Shown piece by piece: positions 5,077 through 10,592 of a stretch of 11,479 nucleotides of DNA. This DNA comes from Baffinella frigidus (lineage: Eukaryota > Cryptophyceae > Cryptomonadales > Baffinellaceae). Every line of letters starts with the position of its first letter. Positions within the stretch are counted from its first letter, which is position 1. The notes beneath the pieces are model-generated. The model saw only the letters and a program-made list of their open reading frames with translations. It was not told the origin of the DNA and searched no databases. The position numbers and the translations under genes are program-made. Where the stretch lies: positions 81,228 through 92,706 of the forward strand of contig MU647369.1 of the NCBI GenBank assembly GCA_026770585.1, in the 5' to 3' direction.

Positions 5077-5210
5077 GCGACTGGGGTTCTCATGCCGCAG
5101 CCTGGGGTTGTCATACCGCAGTATGAGACTGGCGACTGGGGTTGTCATACCGCAGTATGAGTTGCGACTGGGGTTGTCATACAATTGCGACTGGGGTTCT
5201 CATGCCGCAG
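5077..5210. repeat. Tandem GCGACTGGGGTTSTCATRCCGC units
   Basis: Five imperfect units of about 20-25 bases at 5077, 5101, 5131, 5164 and 5187, differing at TTC/TTG and ATG/ATA. Units end in CTCATGCCGCAG, which is the reverse complement of the gene A exon end CTGCGGCATGAG. Arms 5060-5072 and 5088-5100 pair perfectly over 13 bases. Spacing is irregular, so this is not CRISPR. Confidence 0.8.
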
Positions 5211-5233
5211 CCCCATGCTGCCGCAGCCTCGTG

Positions 5234-5257
5234 CAGCTCCTCGGCGCCGCGGCGTGA
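5234..5257 (+). pseudogene. Gene A exon Y, 3' fragment copy 6
   Basis: It reads Q-L-L-G-A-A-A and TGA, identical in its last seven codons to the complete copy, then TGAGAAAGGGG and a second GTTTAATAAAT (AATAAA at 5280-5285) as in copy 4. This is the last trace of gene A before the convergent RING gene. Confidence 0.65.
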
Positions 5258-5358
5258 GAAAGGGGGGGGGGCGGGGTTTAATAAATTGTCAAACACAACC
5301 GACAGCGACGAGCCAGCGGGTCAGAGGGTGAGACGAGTCCGCGACAGGGCTTCCTCGG

Positions 5359-5477
5359 CTCTCTCTCTCCCTCTCCCTCTTTCTCTCCCTCTCCATCTTT
5401 CTCTCCCTCTCCCTCTCCCTCTCCCTCTCCCTCTCCCTCTCTCTCCCTCTCTCCCTCTCTCCCCCCCCCTCTCTCTC
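5359..5477. repeat. CTCTCC microsatellite
   Basis: About 120 bases of CTCTCC/CTCCCT hexamers. It lies downstream of the minus-strand RING stop codon, so on that strand it is a GA-rich 3' flank. All long frames across it (Arg/Glu-rich or Leu/Pro/Ser-rich) are artefacts. Confidence 0.92.
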
Positions 5478-5502
5478 GGGGCAAGTACCGCGCCGCGCCG
5501 GC

Positions 5503-5656
5503 TCAGTTGTCGAAGACGCGCAGCGAGCCCTCGACCACGGCGCGGCACAGCGGGCACGCGCGCCCCGGTGCACTCGCTGCACACGCACTTGTGCCCGCAC
5601 GGACGCAGCGCCATGATGGGGGGCCGCTCGAGGCATACGACGCAGGACAATTGCGC
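5503..5656 (-). CDS. RING-finger protein, C-terminal exon with apparent one-base frameshift
   Basis: On the minus strand an acceptor (CCAAACAG, 5664-5657) is followed by A-Q-L-S-C-V-V-C-L-E-R-P-P-I-M-A-L-R-P, then C-G-H-K-C-V-C-S-E-C-T-G. One base further along the other frame it continues A-C-P-L-C-R-A-V-V-E-G-S-L-R-V-F-D-N and TGA (5505-5503). Together these give all eight zinc ligands of a C3HC4 RING of the IAP/MUL1-like type (C-x2-C, CGH-x3-C-x2-C, CPLC) at the C-terminus, where such E3 ubiquitin ligases often carry it. As printed, the frames are joined only if one base in the GGGGCGCGC stretch (5556-5566) is extra. Either a sequencing error in this G/C run or a real disabling mutation. 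The upstream intron (5657-5865) is telomere-like; earlier exons were not found. Confidence 0.8.
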
Positions 5657-5660
5657 CTGT

Positions 5661-5865
5661 TTGGGGTTTGGAGTTGGGTGTGTGGGGTTTGGGGTTTGGG
5701 GTTTAGGAATTAGGGTTTAGGGACGAGGGTGCAGGGTGCAGGGTTGAGGGTATAGGGTGTAGGCTTTACGGTTTAGGGATTAGAGTTTAGGGTTTAGGGT
5801 TTAGGGTTTAGGGTTGAGGGTTTAGGGTATAGGGAGTAGGGTGTAGGGTTTGGGGTGTAGGGTTG
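5661..5865. repeat. GGGTTTA/GGGTGTA telomere-like tract forming the RING intron
   Basis: Heptamers GGGTTTA, GGGTTTG and GGGTGTA on the plus strand. In the sense of the minus-strand RING transcript the tract is C-rich and ends directly at the acceptor CCAAACAG. Several runs of four G-triplets could form quadruplexes. Confidence 0.9.
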
Positions 5866-6449
5866 AAGGGAGCGTGTTGGTCAAGGTGTCGCCTGTGTCA
5901 CCATCACTGCAATCCTGAGGATCAGCCCCTCTGCCAGTACAGCGACGAAGCCCAGCTTGCCCCGACACCCAGCTTTCCCGGCACTTCGCATCGTTTCCGA
6001 CGATGTTGCAAACTGGTTAGACCCTCCTGCGCCTCTTATACAGCCCCGCCACCACGTCTTCTCGCGTCGGCAGAAGGGGTCTGCAAGGACAGAAGCCGGG
6101 AAGGTGGCGCAGAGCTCCCTCGAGGCGTATCAGGATAAGTCGTGTAGACCACACTATACGCCCTCGGCACTCAAAGAATGCCCAAAGGGCACTCCTGGTC
6201 GGTGGTCCGTGCCCTTTCGAGAGTTGCGATCAAAGAATCATCAAATTCGGTACCCAGAAAGCTATCCAGAGCTGAACGCTTTTGCCACCGGACCTTCGAC
6301 CTGGCCGGACCTCATCGGATCGCAACGAAGGGCCGGGGCCTAGCGACCCCTCGCAGTTACTTGGCAGGCAGACGGAGAAGGCGCATCCCTGGGAGCGGAT
6401 CACCGCGGGTCGGGGCTTGGGGCAGCTGAGTTGCCGGCGACCAGGCCAT
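5866..6449. other. Intergenic or 5' region between the RING gene and VPS25, no gene recognised
   Basis: This 580-base, repeat-free stretch lies between the divergent RING gene and VPS25. Open frames of 80-130 codons cross it, but none shows a recognisable domain or a duplicate to test for synonymous change. It should hold upstream exons of the RING gene and the 5' flank of VPS25. On the minus strand TGTATAAGAGG (about 6044-6034) is TATA-like; no other promoter signal was convincing. Confidence 0.5.
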
Positions 6450-6680
6450 ATGGCCAAGGCGGGGGCAGCGCCGTTCCAGTGGCCGCCCCACTACGACTTT
6501 CCACCCTTCTTCTCAAAGCAGCCGAACCGCGACACGAACGCGCGGCGCGTGCAGCTGTGGAAAGATCTGATCCTGGGGTACTGTGCGCACCATCGCGTGT
6601 TCTCGCTCAGCGTGCGCGAGGCGCTCGCATCGAGTCCGCTCTTCTACAACGAGAAGATATCCCGGCGGCTGCGGCCCGAG
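6450..6680 (+). CDS. VPS25: VPS25 (ESCRT-II subunit) exon 1
   Basis: The 77-codon first coding exon starts at ATG in the context GCCATATGG and ends CCCGAG|GTACCG in phase 0. VPS25 is the two-winged-helix subunit present twice in the ESCRT-II complex; it binds VPS22/VPS36 and recruits ESCRT-III (VPS20/CHMP6) in sorting of ubiquitinated membrane proteins at endosomes. Visible family marks: F-Q-W-P then H-Y-D-F-P-P-F-F near residues 9-21 (the PPxF motif that contacts partner subunits), Q-P-N-R-D-T at 24-29, Q-L-W-K-D-L-I-L-G-Y-C at 35-45, and S-P-L-F-Y-N at 62-67. The wording of these motifs is closer to plant than animal VPS25. An in-frame upstream ATG at 6282 exists but family length favours 6450. 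Confidence 0.95.
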
Positions 6681-6873
6681 GTACCGCTGCCGTGAACCAC
6701 CCACCCGGAGGACTAGCCGGCAGCGTTGGAATGAGCGTCTCCCGAGCCCTCTCCAACGCTTCCTCCCGCTTCATTTCCTGCCCCACGCCGCCGCACCTGC
6801 GTCGGTCGTGCCAACAACCCCGCATTCCGCGCGCGCCTCCTCTCTCTGACGCCCGGGCGTGCCACCCTCGCAG

Positions 6874-6918
6874 GACGCGCAGGAGATCATCCAGTACCTT
6901 GTCTCAGCCGGCCTCGCG
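6874..6918 (+). CDS. VPS25: VPS25 exon 2
   Basis: A 45-base exon between CCCTCGCAG (to 6873) and GCG|GTTTAA (6918/6919), phase 0 at both ends. It reads D-A-Q-E-I-I-Q-Y-L-V-S-A-G-L-A, filling the helix between the winged-helix domains (human and plant proteins have a similar hydrophobic stretch before the EWL motif). Intron 1 (6681-6873, 193 bases) is ordinary unique sequence, unlike the later introns. The donor GTTTAAACCC passes straight into the telomere-like tract. Confidence 0.9.
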
Positions 6919-7140
6919 GTTTAAACCCTGAAACCCTCAACCCTCAAACCTCAACCCTAACCCCTAAACTCCAAACCCCAAACCCCAAACCCCAAACCCT
7001 GAACCCCAAATCCTGAACCCCAAACCCCAAACCCTGAACCCTAAACCCTAAACCCCACACCCCACACCCCACACCCCACACCCCAAACCCCGACCCCCAA
7101 ACCCCACACCCCACACCCCACACCCCACACCCCACACCAG
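6919..7140. repeat. VPS25 intron 2 made entirely of telomere-like heptamers
   Basis: From donor GTTTAAACCCTG to acceptor CCCACACCAG, the 222-base interval consists of CCCTGAA, CCCTAAA, CCCCAAA and finally CCCCACA heptamers. There is no other sequence in it. The unit changes along the tract, with CCCCACA next to the acceptor. The Gly/Val/Trp reverse-strand frame is a repeat translation. Confidence 0.93.
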
Positions 7141-7408
7141 GAGTGGCTCCCAGGGGGGGGGGACGAGTGTCTGGTCTTCTGGCGTACGCCCGCGGAGTGC
7201 ACTGCCAAGGGCGGAGATTTTGTATTAGTCAACTCAAGGCGAAATCGATTTCCGAAGTACCCAATCTGGGTACCTCGTTTCTAAGTTGACAGGTTTTGTG
7301 GGTGAATTGACTTTTACAAAATAATATCCACCCTGGCAGTGGAGTGGGGCAAGCAGCTCGTGGCGTTTGTGCACGACACCGGGCTGGACGACTGTGTGAT
7401 GACTGTGT
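7141..7408 (+). pseudogene. VPS25: VPS25 exon 3, copy A, interrupted by a MITE
   Basis: The acceptor CCACACCAG is followed by E-W-L-P-G-G-G-D-E-C-L-V-F-W-R-T-P-A-E, then the 142-base element 7200-7341, then W-G-K-Q-L-V-A-F-V-H-D-T-G-L-D-D-C-V-M-T-V ending at 7408. Removing the element and one GAGTG copy restores the reading frame of copy B. With the insertion, reading on reaches a stop inside the element. The copy also lacks the last 11 codons and the donor; it abuts the duplicated intron tail of copy B. It would have to be skipped for a full protein. Confidence 0.93.
7200..7341. mobile_element. 142-bp MITE in VPS25 exon 3 copy A, 5-bp duplication GAGTG
   Basis: The ends CACTGCCAAGGGCGGA and TCCACCCTGGCAGTG are imperfect inverted repeats that continue inward (TTTTGTATTAGTCAA against TTGACTTTTACAAAA). 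GAGTG occurs at 7195-7199 and 7342-7346. Copy B of the exon has GCGGAGTGGGGGAAG uninterrupted, an empty site. The 5-base duplication could be read as 6 (GGAGTG). CAC ends with 5-bp targets occur in Transib-type elements, but that is only a suggestion. Confidence 0.92.
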
Positions 7409-7427
7409 CCCCCACGCCCCACACCAG

Positions 7428-7584
7428 GAGTGGCTCCCAGGGGGGGGTGACGAGTGTCTGGTCTTCTGGCGCACGCCCGCGGAGTGGGGGAAGCTGCTCC
7501 TGGCGTTTGTGCATGATAACGGACTGGACGACGCGGTGATGACTGTGTACGAGATTCGGGAGGGCGATGCCACTGCGCGGACAG
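7428..7584 (+). CDS. VPS25: VPS25 exon 3, copy B, intact
   Basis: A 157-base exon between ACACCAG (to 7427) and ACAG|GTGCGG (7584/7585). It starts in phase 0 and leaves one base (G). It reads E-W-L-P-G-G-G-D-E-C-L-V-F-W-R-T-P-A-E-W, then G-K-L-L-L-A-F-V-H-D-N-G-L-D-D-A-V-M-T-V, then Y-E-I-R-E-G-D-A-T-A-R-T. EWL, the L-V-F-W-R strand, the EW/DW plus GK segment and D-N-G-L-x-D-x-V-M-T-V-x-E-I-R are the hallmarks of the second winged helix of VPS25, the last being notably plant-like. This copy is the only complete one of three, so normal splicing probably runs from exon 2 (6918) across copy A to 7428. Confidence 0.94.
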
Positions 7585-7675
7585 GTGCGGTTTCCAGGGT
7601 TTCTAGGGTTTCGAGGGGTTCGAGGGGTTCTAGAGTTTCCAGGGTTTCAAGGGGTTCAACGGTTGCTAGGGTTCC
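7585..7675. repeat. GGGTTTC-type degenerate repeat at start of VPS25 intron 3
   Basis: Units close to CAGGGTTTC, TAGGGTTTC and GAGGGGTTC. The opening GTGCGGTTTCCAGGGTTTCT is repeated after copy C (8361) as GTGCGGTTTGCAGGGTTTCT, so exon end and intron start were duplicated together. Confidence 0.8.
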
Positions 7676-7813
7676 CTTGTGCCAGAGGGCTCGGGCTGGC
7701 CCTCTCCCGAATTTTGGTAAGACTTAGTTCCGTGCCAGGCAAGGGGTAGGGGGTAAGGTGTTAAGGCATCGGAAGAGCATCACGTCACGTGAGTTTGAGT
7801 ATCCGCAACAGTG
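7676..7813. repeat. 138-bp dispersed repeat, copy 1
   Basis: From CTTGTGCCAGAGGGCTCGGG to GAGTATCCGCAACAGTG, nearly identical to 9488-9625 (only a few changes, such as AATTTT/AGTTTT and GGTGTTAAGG/GGGGTTAAGG). A diverged third partial copy is at about 9330-9392. No inverted ends, so it looks like segmental duplication rather than a transposon. Confidence 0.9.
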
Positions 7814-7860
7814 GTTTCTAGGGTTCATGGTGCGGGACCGCCACAGAGAGGACACACCTG

Positions 7861-7987
7861 CCACGCCAGATTCTTGGAAGGGGTTGCCAAAAGTCAGTTT
7901 CCCCTCCAGACAGTGGTTTTCAAAAGTTAACAAACACCACCTGTGGCGTTTTAAAAAAAATCAACACCCGCATCCGGTCTGGCGTGG
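7861..7987. mobile_element. CCAC-type MITE (CCACGCCAGA), 127 bp, 2-bp duplication TG
   Basis: Short ends CCACGCCAGA and TCTGGCGTGG are perfect inverted repeats. TG flanks both sides (7859-7860, 7988-7989). Only one copy is in the window, but ends and duplication length match the other CCAC elements. Confidence 0.72.
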
Positions 7988-8058
7988 TGCTGTGTCAAGG
8001 GTTTCCAAGTTTTTAGGGTGTCCAGGGTGTGGAGCGCAGGGCGAAGGGTAGGGTGAAC

Positions 8059-8152
8059 GGTGTTGCAACAGCCCTCCCGAGTGAGGTATTCTGATCAAAA
8101 CACCTTACTTCGGAATTGCACCCGGTGCTGTTCGATTTCCGACTCACCCCTG
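8059..8152. repeat. Intron module with GTTGCAACAGCCC, copy a
   Basis: The block GTGTTGCAACAGCCCTCCCG, GAATTGCACC and TTCGATTTCCGACT is found again at 8700-8752 (5' part only) and 8943-9038. It directly precedes exon 3 copy C, marking a tandem duplication junction. Confidence 0.75.
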
Positions 8153-8161
8153 GAGTGATCC

Positions 8162-8360
8162 GACGCGGTGATGACTTTATCCGGGGAAACCTATTTTTCT
8201 TTCATTTGATGGCAACGAAAATTACTACACAATTTGTTCTTATTAGTAATATAAAAGAATCTCTGTAGTAATTTTCATTGCCATCAAATGAAAGAAAAAT
8301 AGATTTCCCCGGATAAGACTGTGTACGAGATTCGGGAGGGCGACGCCACTGCGCGGACAG
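8162..8360 (+). pseudogene. VPS25: VPS25 exon 3, copy C, 5'-truncated and interrupted by a MITE
   Basis: The parts 8162-8176 (GACGCGGTGATGACT) and 8321-8360 (GTGTACGAGATTCGGGAGGG onward to ACAG) join in frame as D-A-V-M-T-V-Y-E-I-R-E-G-D-A-T-A-R-T. GAT to GAC is the only exon change against copy B and is synonymous. The first 35 codons and the acceptor are absent, and the 140-base element 8177-8316 splits it, so it cannot be a normal exon. The donor ACAG|GTGCGG is preserved. Confidence 0.93.
8177..8316. mobile_element. 140-bp foldback MITE (TTATCCGGGG family), 4-bp duplication GACT
   Basis: The ends TTATCCGGGGAAACCTATTT and the inverse (one mismatch) define about 55-base arms. GACT flanks it at 8173-8176 and 8317-8320. 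VPS25 exon copy B reads GTGATGACTGTGTACGAG without it, so both the border and the 4-base duplication are confirmed by an empty site. Confidence 0.96.
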
Positions 8361-8700
8361 GTGCGGTTTGCAGGGTTTCTAGGGTGTCAACGGTTTCAAC
8401 GGTTTATAGGGTGGTTTGTAGGGCTTCTGGGGTTCGGTTTCCAGGGGTTCAAGGGTTTCCAGAGTTTCAAGAGTTTCAAGGGGGTCCATTGTTTCCAGGG
8501 TTTATAGGGTTTCAACGGTTTCTATGGTGGTGTCTACGGTTTCTACGGTTTCTATGGTGGTGTCTACGGTTTCTACGGTGCGGTTTCTAGGGGGGTGGTG
8601 TCTAGTGTTTCCAGGGCTTCCAGGGTTTCCGCAGTTTCCAGGGTTTCAAGGGTTTCCAGGGTGTTCAGGGTTTCCAGGGTGTGGGGGGGGGGGGCGTAGG
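8361..8700. repeat. GGGTTTC / GGTTTCTAC degenerate repeat after copy C
   Basis: About 340 bases of units near CAGGGTTTC, then CTACGGTTTCTATGGTGGTG duplicated at 8521-8577. It ends in a G run at 8682-8693. Continues the duplicated intron start seen at 7585. Confidence 0.8.
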
Positions 8701-8752
8701 GTGTCCGGCGTCGCAACAGCCCTTCGAAGTGACGTATTTTGATCGTTAGAAC
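8700..8752. repeat. Intron module GTCGCAACAGCCC, copy b (partial)
   Basis: GGTGTCCGGCGTCGCAACAG then CCCTTCGAAGTGACGTATTTTGATCG, split here for reading; it matches copies a and c and then diverges. Bases 8753-8942 hold no recognisable feature beyond CTCACCAGCTTGGTGAG, a short palindrome at 8878-8894. Confidence 0.65.
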
Positions 8753-8942
8753 GCGGCACAGCCCGGGGGCTGCAGGGTGTCTAGCTCTGCCTCACTCGGG
8801 TTGGCTGGCTATTCTCAAGTTGACACGCTGGGTGTGCGGTTAAAAATCGGCAACTTCACAGCGGAAAAGAGCCCGGGCTCACCAGCTTGGTGAGGGAAAA
8901 TAGACTGCGACAGACGTAGGGTGTGGGGCGTAGGGCGTAGGG

Positions 8943-9038
8943 TGTCCGGCGTTGCACCAGCCCCCCGAAGTAAATTATTTTAATCGGTCCAACTCCCGAA
9001 TTGCACCAGGGGTGATTCGATTTCCGACTACCCCCTGG
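8943..9038. repeat. Intron module GTTGCACCAGCCC, copy c
   Basis: The block TGTCCGGCGTTGCACCAGCC, GAATTGCACCAGGGGTGATT and CGATTTCCGACTA CCCC matches copy a along nearly its full length. Confidence 0.75.
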
Positions 9039-9088
9039 CACAAATCCGCAAGCTTTGAGAGATTGCTCACTTCGGAGGGCAGGTGGTA

Positions 9089-9258
9089 GAGTGCTGTGCA
9101 GAGAAGTTGGCCACCGGAAAATGGGAAAATGGGAAATTGGAGCCACTTTGTCCACTTTTGAGAAATTCATGGTACTAAATTTCTCAAAAGTTGACAAAAT
9201 GGCTCCAATTTCTCGATTTTCCATTATTTCCTGTAGCCAACTTCTCTGCACAGCGCTC
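9089..9258. mobile_element. 170-bp MITE (GAGCGCTGTGCAGAGAAG family), TA-flanked, copy 1
   Basis: The ends GAGTGCTGTGCAGAGAAG and CTTCTCTGCACAGCGCTC are inverted repeats with one mismatch; pairing continues inward (TTGGCCACCGGAAAATGG against CCATTATTTCCTGTAGCCAA loosely). The centre pairs GAGAAATT with AATTTCTC. TA occurs on both sides (9087-9088, 9259-9260). Weak open frames on both strands are by-products. Confidence 0.88.
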
Positions 9259-9329
9259 TAGTGTGCATGGCATGGTGTGATGCGTCCAGGCTTTGACAGT
9301 GCGTTGGGGTCAGGCGTTGGGGGTACGGG

Positions 9330-9392
9330 GTAAGGTGTAGGGTAGGGGGTTAGGGCATTGGAAGAGCATTGATTCACGTGAGTTTTGGTACC
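9330..9392. repeat. Diverged partial copy of the 138-bp repeat
   Basis: GGTAGGGGGTTAGGGCATTG then GAAGAGCATTGATTCACGTG resembles the second half of the repeat at 7676 and 9488. Confidence 0.65.
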
Positions 9393-9487
9393 TTCTTCCT
9401 CTTCTTTATTACCCTCAGAAAGGACCTCGATGATTCTCGAGAGGCCCCCAAAGCCTTTTGAAATGAGATCAACTACTACTTACACCG

Positions 9488-9625
9488 CTTGTGCCAGAGG
9501 GCTCGGGCTGGCCCTCTCCCGAGTTTTGGTAAGACTTAGTTCCGTGCCAGGCAAGGGGTAGGGGGTAAGGGGTTAAGGCATCGGAAGAGCATCACGTCAC
9601 GTGAGTTTGAGTATCCGCAACAGTG
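9488..9625. repeat. 138-bp dispersed repeat, copy 2
   Basis: Direct, same-strand copy of 7676-7813, 1.8 kb downstream in the same VPS25 intron. Both contain CACGTCACGTG and a short GAGGGC/GCCCTC stem. Confidence 0.9.
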
Positions 9626-9655
9626 AGATTGCCCCAGAAAACTCCAGCGGTTCCT

Positions 9656-9845
9656 GCACACGAGAATGCATCAGGGGGCTATTCAAAACCAAGATTATGT
9701 TGCATGTGGCTTTTGTGTAGTACCTTCCATTACCCTTGGAGCCACTGATGCCATGCGTAGGCCGGTTCCGAGGTTGGAACACCCATCCGAGTACACAGTT
9801 TTACAACCCCACATGTAAATAGGCCCCTCTAGCATTCTCGAGTGG
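9656..9845. mobile_element. CCAC-type MITE (CGAGAATGC family), 190 bp, 2-bp duplication CT
   Basis: The left end reads GCACACGAGAATGCATCAGG (first C changed to G) and the right end CCTCTAGCATTCTCGAGTGG. CT flanks it (9654-9655, 9846-9847). Related to 3051-3230, sharing GGCTATT(C/T)AAAACC at left and ACAACCCCACATGTAAATAG at right, while centres differ. Confidence 0.78.
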
Positions 9846-9891
9846 CTGGGGGTGCGTCATGCACCCCTGTCGAAAGAATGTGGCGAGAACC

Positions 9892-10031
9892 TTATCCGGG
9901 GAAACCTATTTTTCTTTCATTTGATGGCAACGAAAATTACTACACAATTCGTTCTTATTAGTAATATAAAAGAATCTGTGTAGTAATTTTGATTGCCATC
10001 AAATGAAAGAAAAATAGGTTTCCCCGGATAA
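9892..10031. mobile_element. 140-bp foldback MITE (TTATCCGGGG family), 4-bp duplication AACC
   Basis: The best-paired of the three copies; arms of about 50 bases differ only at a few positions. AACC flanks it (9888-9891, 10032-10035). Almost identical to 8177-8316, so the two are recent insertions. Confidence 0.95.
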
Positions 10032-10085
10032 AACCCCGTTGAGGCCTCAGAGCACACGCTCGGAGGCGGCTCGCAACCTGCCGAA

Positions 10086-10165
10086 ATAATCAACCCTAAC
10101 CCCTAAACCCTAACCCCAAACCCTTAACCTTAAAACCTAATTCATCGACCCCAAACCCTAGGCCC
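10086..10165. repeat. CCCTAAA / CCCCAAA tract in VPS25 intron 3
   Basis: C-rich heptamers on the plus strand, opposite in strand sense to the GGGTTTC runs at the start of the same intron, so the two ends of the intron could pair. Confidence 0.8.
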
Positions 10166-10167
10166 TA

Positions 10168-10339
10168 CCACGCAAGAGTGTGAGGTTCACTTGGGAGGAA
10201 AAGCCGGTTCACACGGAATTTTTACATTTTTTAAAAAAAGTTAATTTTTCTCTGGGGAGAATGTCCGCTTATGCACTTAGGAAATAGCCTGATCCGGCTA
10301 TTTCGCATGTAAGCCACTCAGCTCTAGACTCTTGCGTGG
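10168..10339. mobile_element. CCAC-type MITE (CAAGAGTG family), 172 bp, 2-bp duplication TA
   Basis: The ends CCACGCAAGAGTGTGAGG and CTAGACTCTTGCGTGG; TA on both sides (10166-10167, 10340-10341). Same length as 2676-2847 and conserved interior (GTTCACAC(A/G)GAATTT, CTCTGGGGA(G/A)AATGTCC). The 22-base hairpin at 10282-10303 replaces the palindrome at 2790-2811. Confidence 0.9.
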
Positions 10340-10452
10340 TAAACCTTAACAAACAAACAAAACTAAAAACTAAATCATAAACTCCAAAATCCAAACCTTA
10401 CAAACACGAACTCTCAACCCGGTGGCCTGACGCGTTGGGTGCTGGTGCGCAG

Positions 10453-10496
10453 AATTCCACCTGATTGACAAGACTGTGCTGCTCAAGACACTCAAG
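10453..10496 (+). CDS. VPS25: VPS25 exon 4
   Basis: After GGTGCGCAG (to 10452) a 44-base exon runs to AAG|GTGCCC. Its first two bases complete the codon begun by the last G of exon 3 (G+AA, Glu). It then reads F-H-L-I-D-K-T-V-L-L-K-T-L-K. This matches the E-F/L-H-G-x-D-x-x-x-L-x-x-A-L helix that follows exon 3 in VPS25, and the phase fits. It lies about 2.9 kb past exon 3, across an intron filled with transposons and repeats. The remaining C-terminal strands (about 20 residues ending in a GVKF-like motif in known VPS25) were not found in the window. Confidence 0.85.
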
Positions 10497-10526
10497 GTGC
10501 CCATATTGATGCCCTTTCCTCCCCTA

Positions 10527-10592
10527 GGAGATAGAGAGGGAGAGAGAGAGAGAGGGAGCGAGAGAGGGAGAAAGCGAGAGAGAGAGAGAGAG
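10527..10592. repeat. GA microsatellite between exon 4 copies
   Basis: About 66 bases of GA/GGGA repeats following CCCCTAG. It separates exon 4 from its partial second copy. Confidence 0.9.

Noticed and set aside
5077-5210. CRISPR-like spaced repeats
   Set aside because: Units are imperfect, spacing is irregular, there are no unique spacers, and the host is eukaryotic.
5142-5720. 192-residue plus-strand frame opposite the RING exon
   Set aside because: Crosses the CTCTCC microsatellite and the antisense of the RING domain; no domain of its own.
5957-6343. 128-residue plus-strand open frame upstream of VPS25
   Set aside because: No recognisable motif, no duplicate to test codon constraint and high GC which favours chance open frames. 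Left as undetermined sequence.
6431-6931. 166-residue plus-strand frame overlapping VPS25 exons 1 and 2
   Set aside because: Out of frame with the VPS25 motifs and runs through intron 1; Ala/Arg-rich shadow of GC-rich sequence.
7344-7727. 127-residue open frame including exon 3 copy B
   Set aside because: The middle part is the true exon, but the ends are intron: the donor at 7584/7585 and the following Ser-Arg-Val repeats show read-through into repeat DNA.
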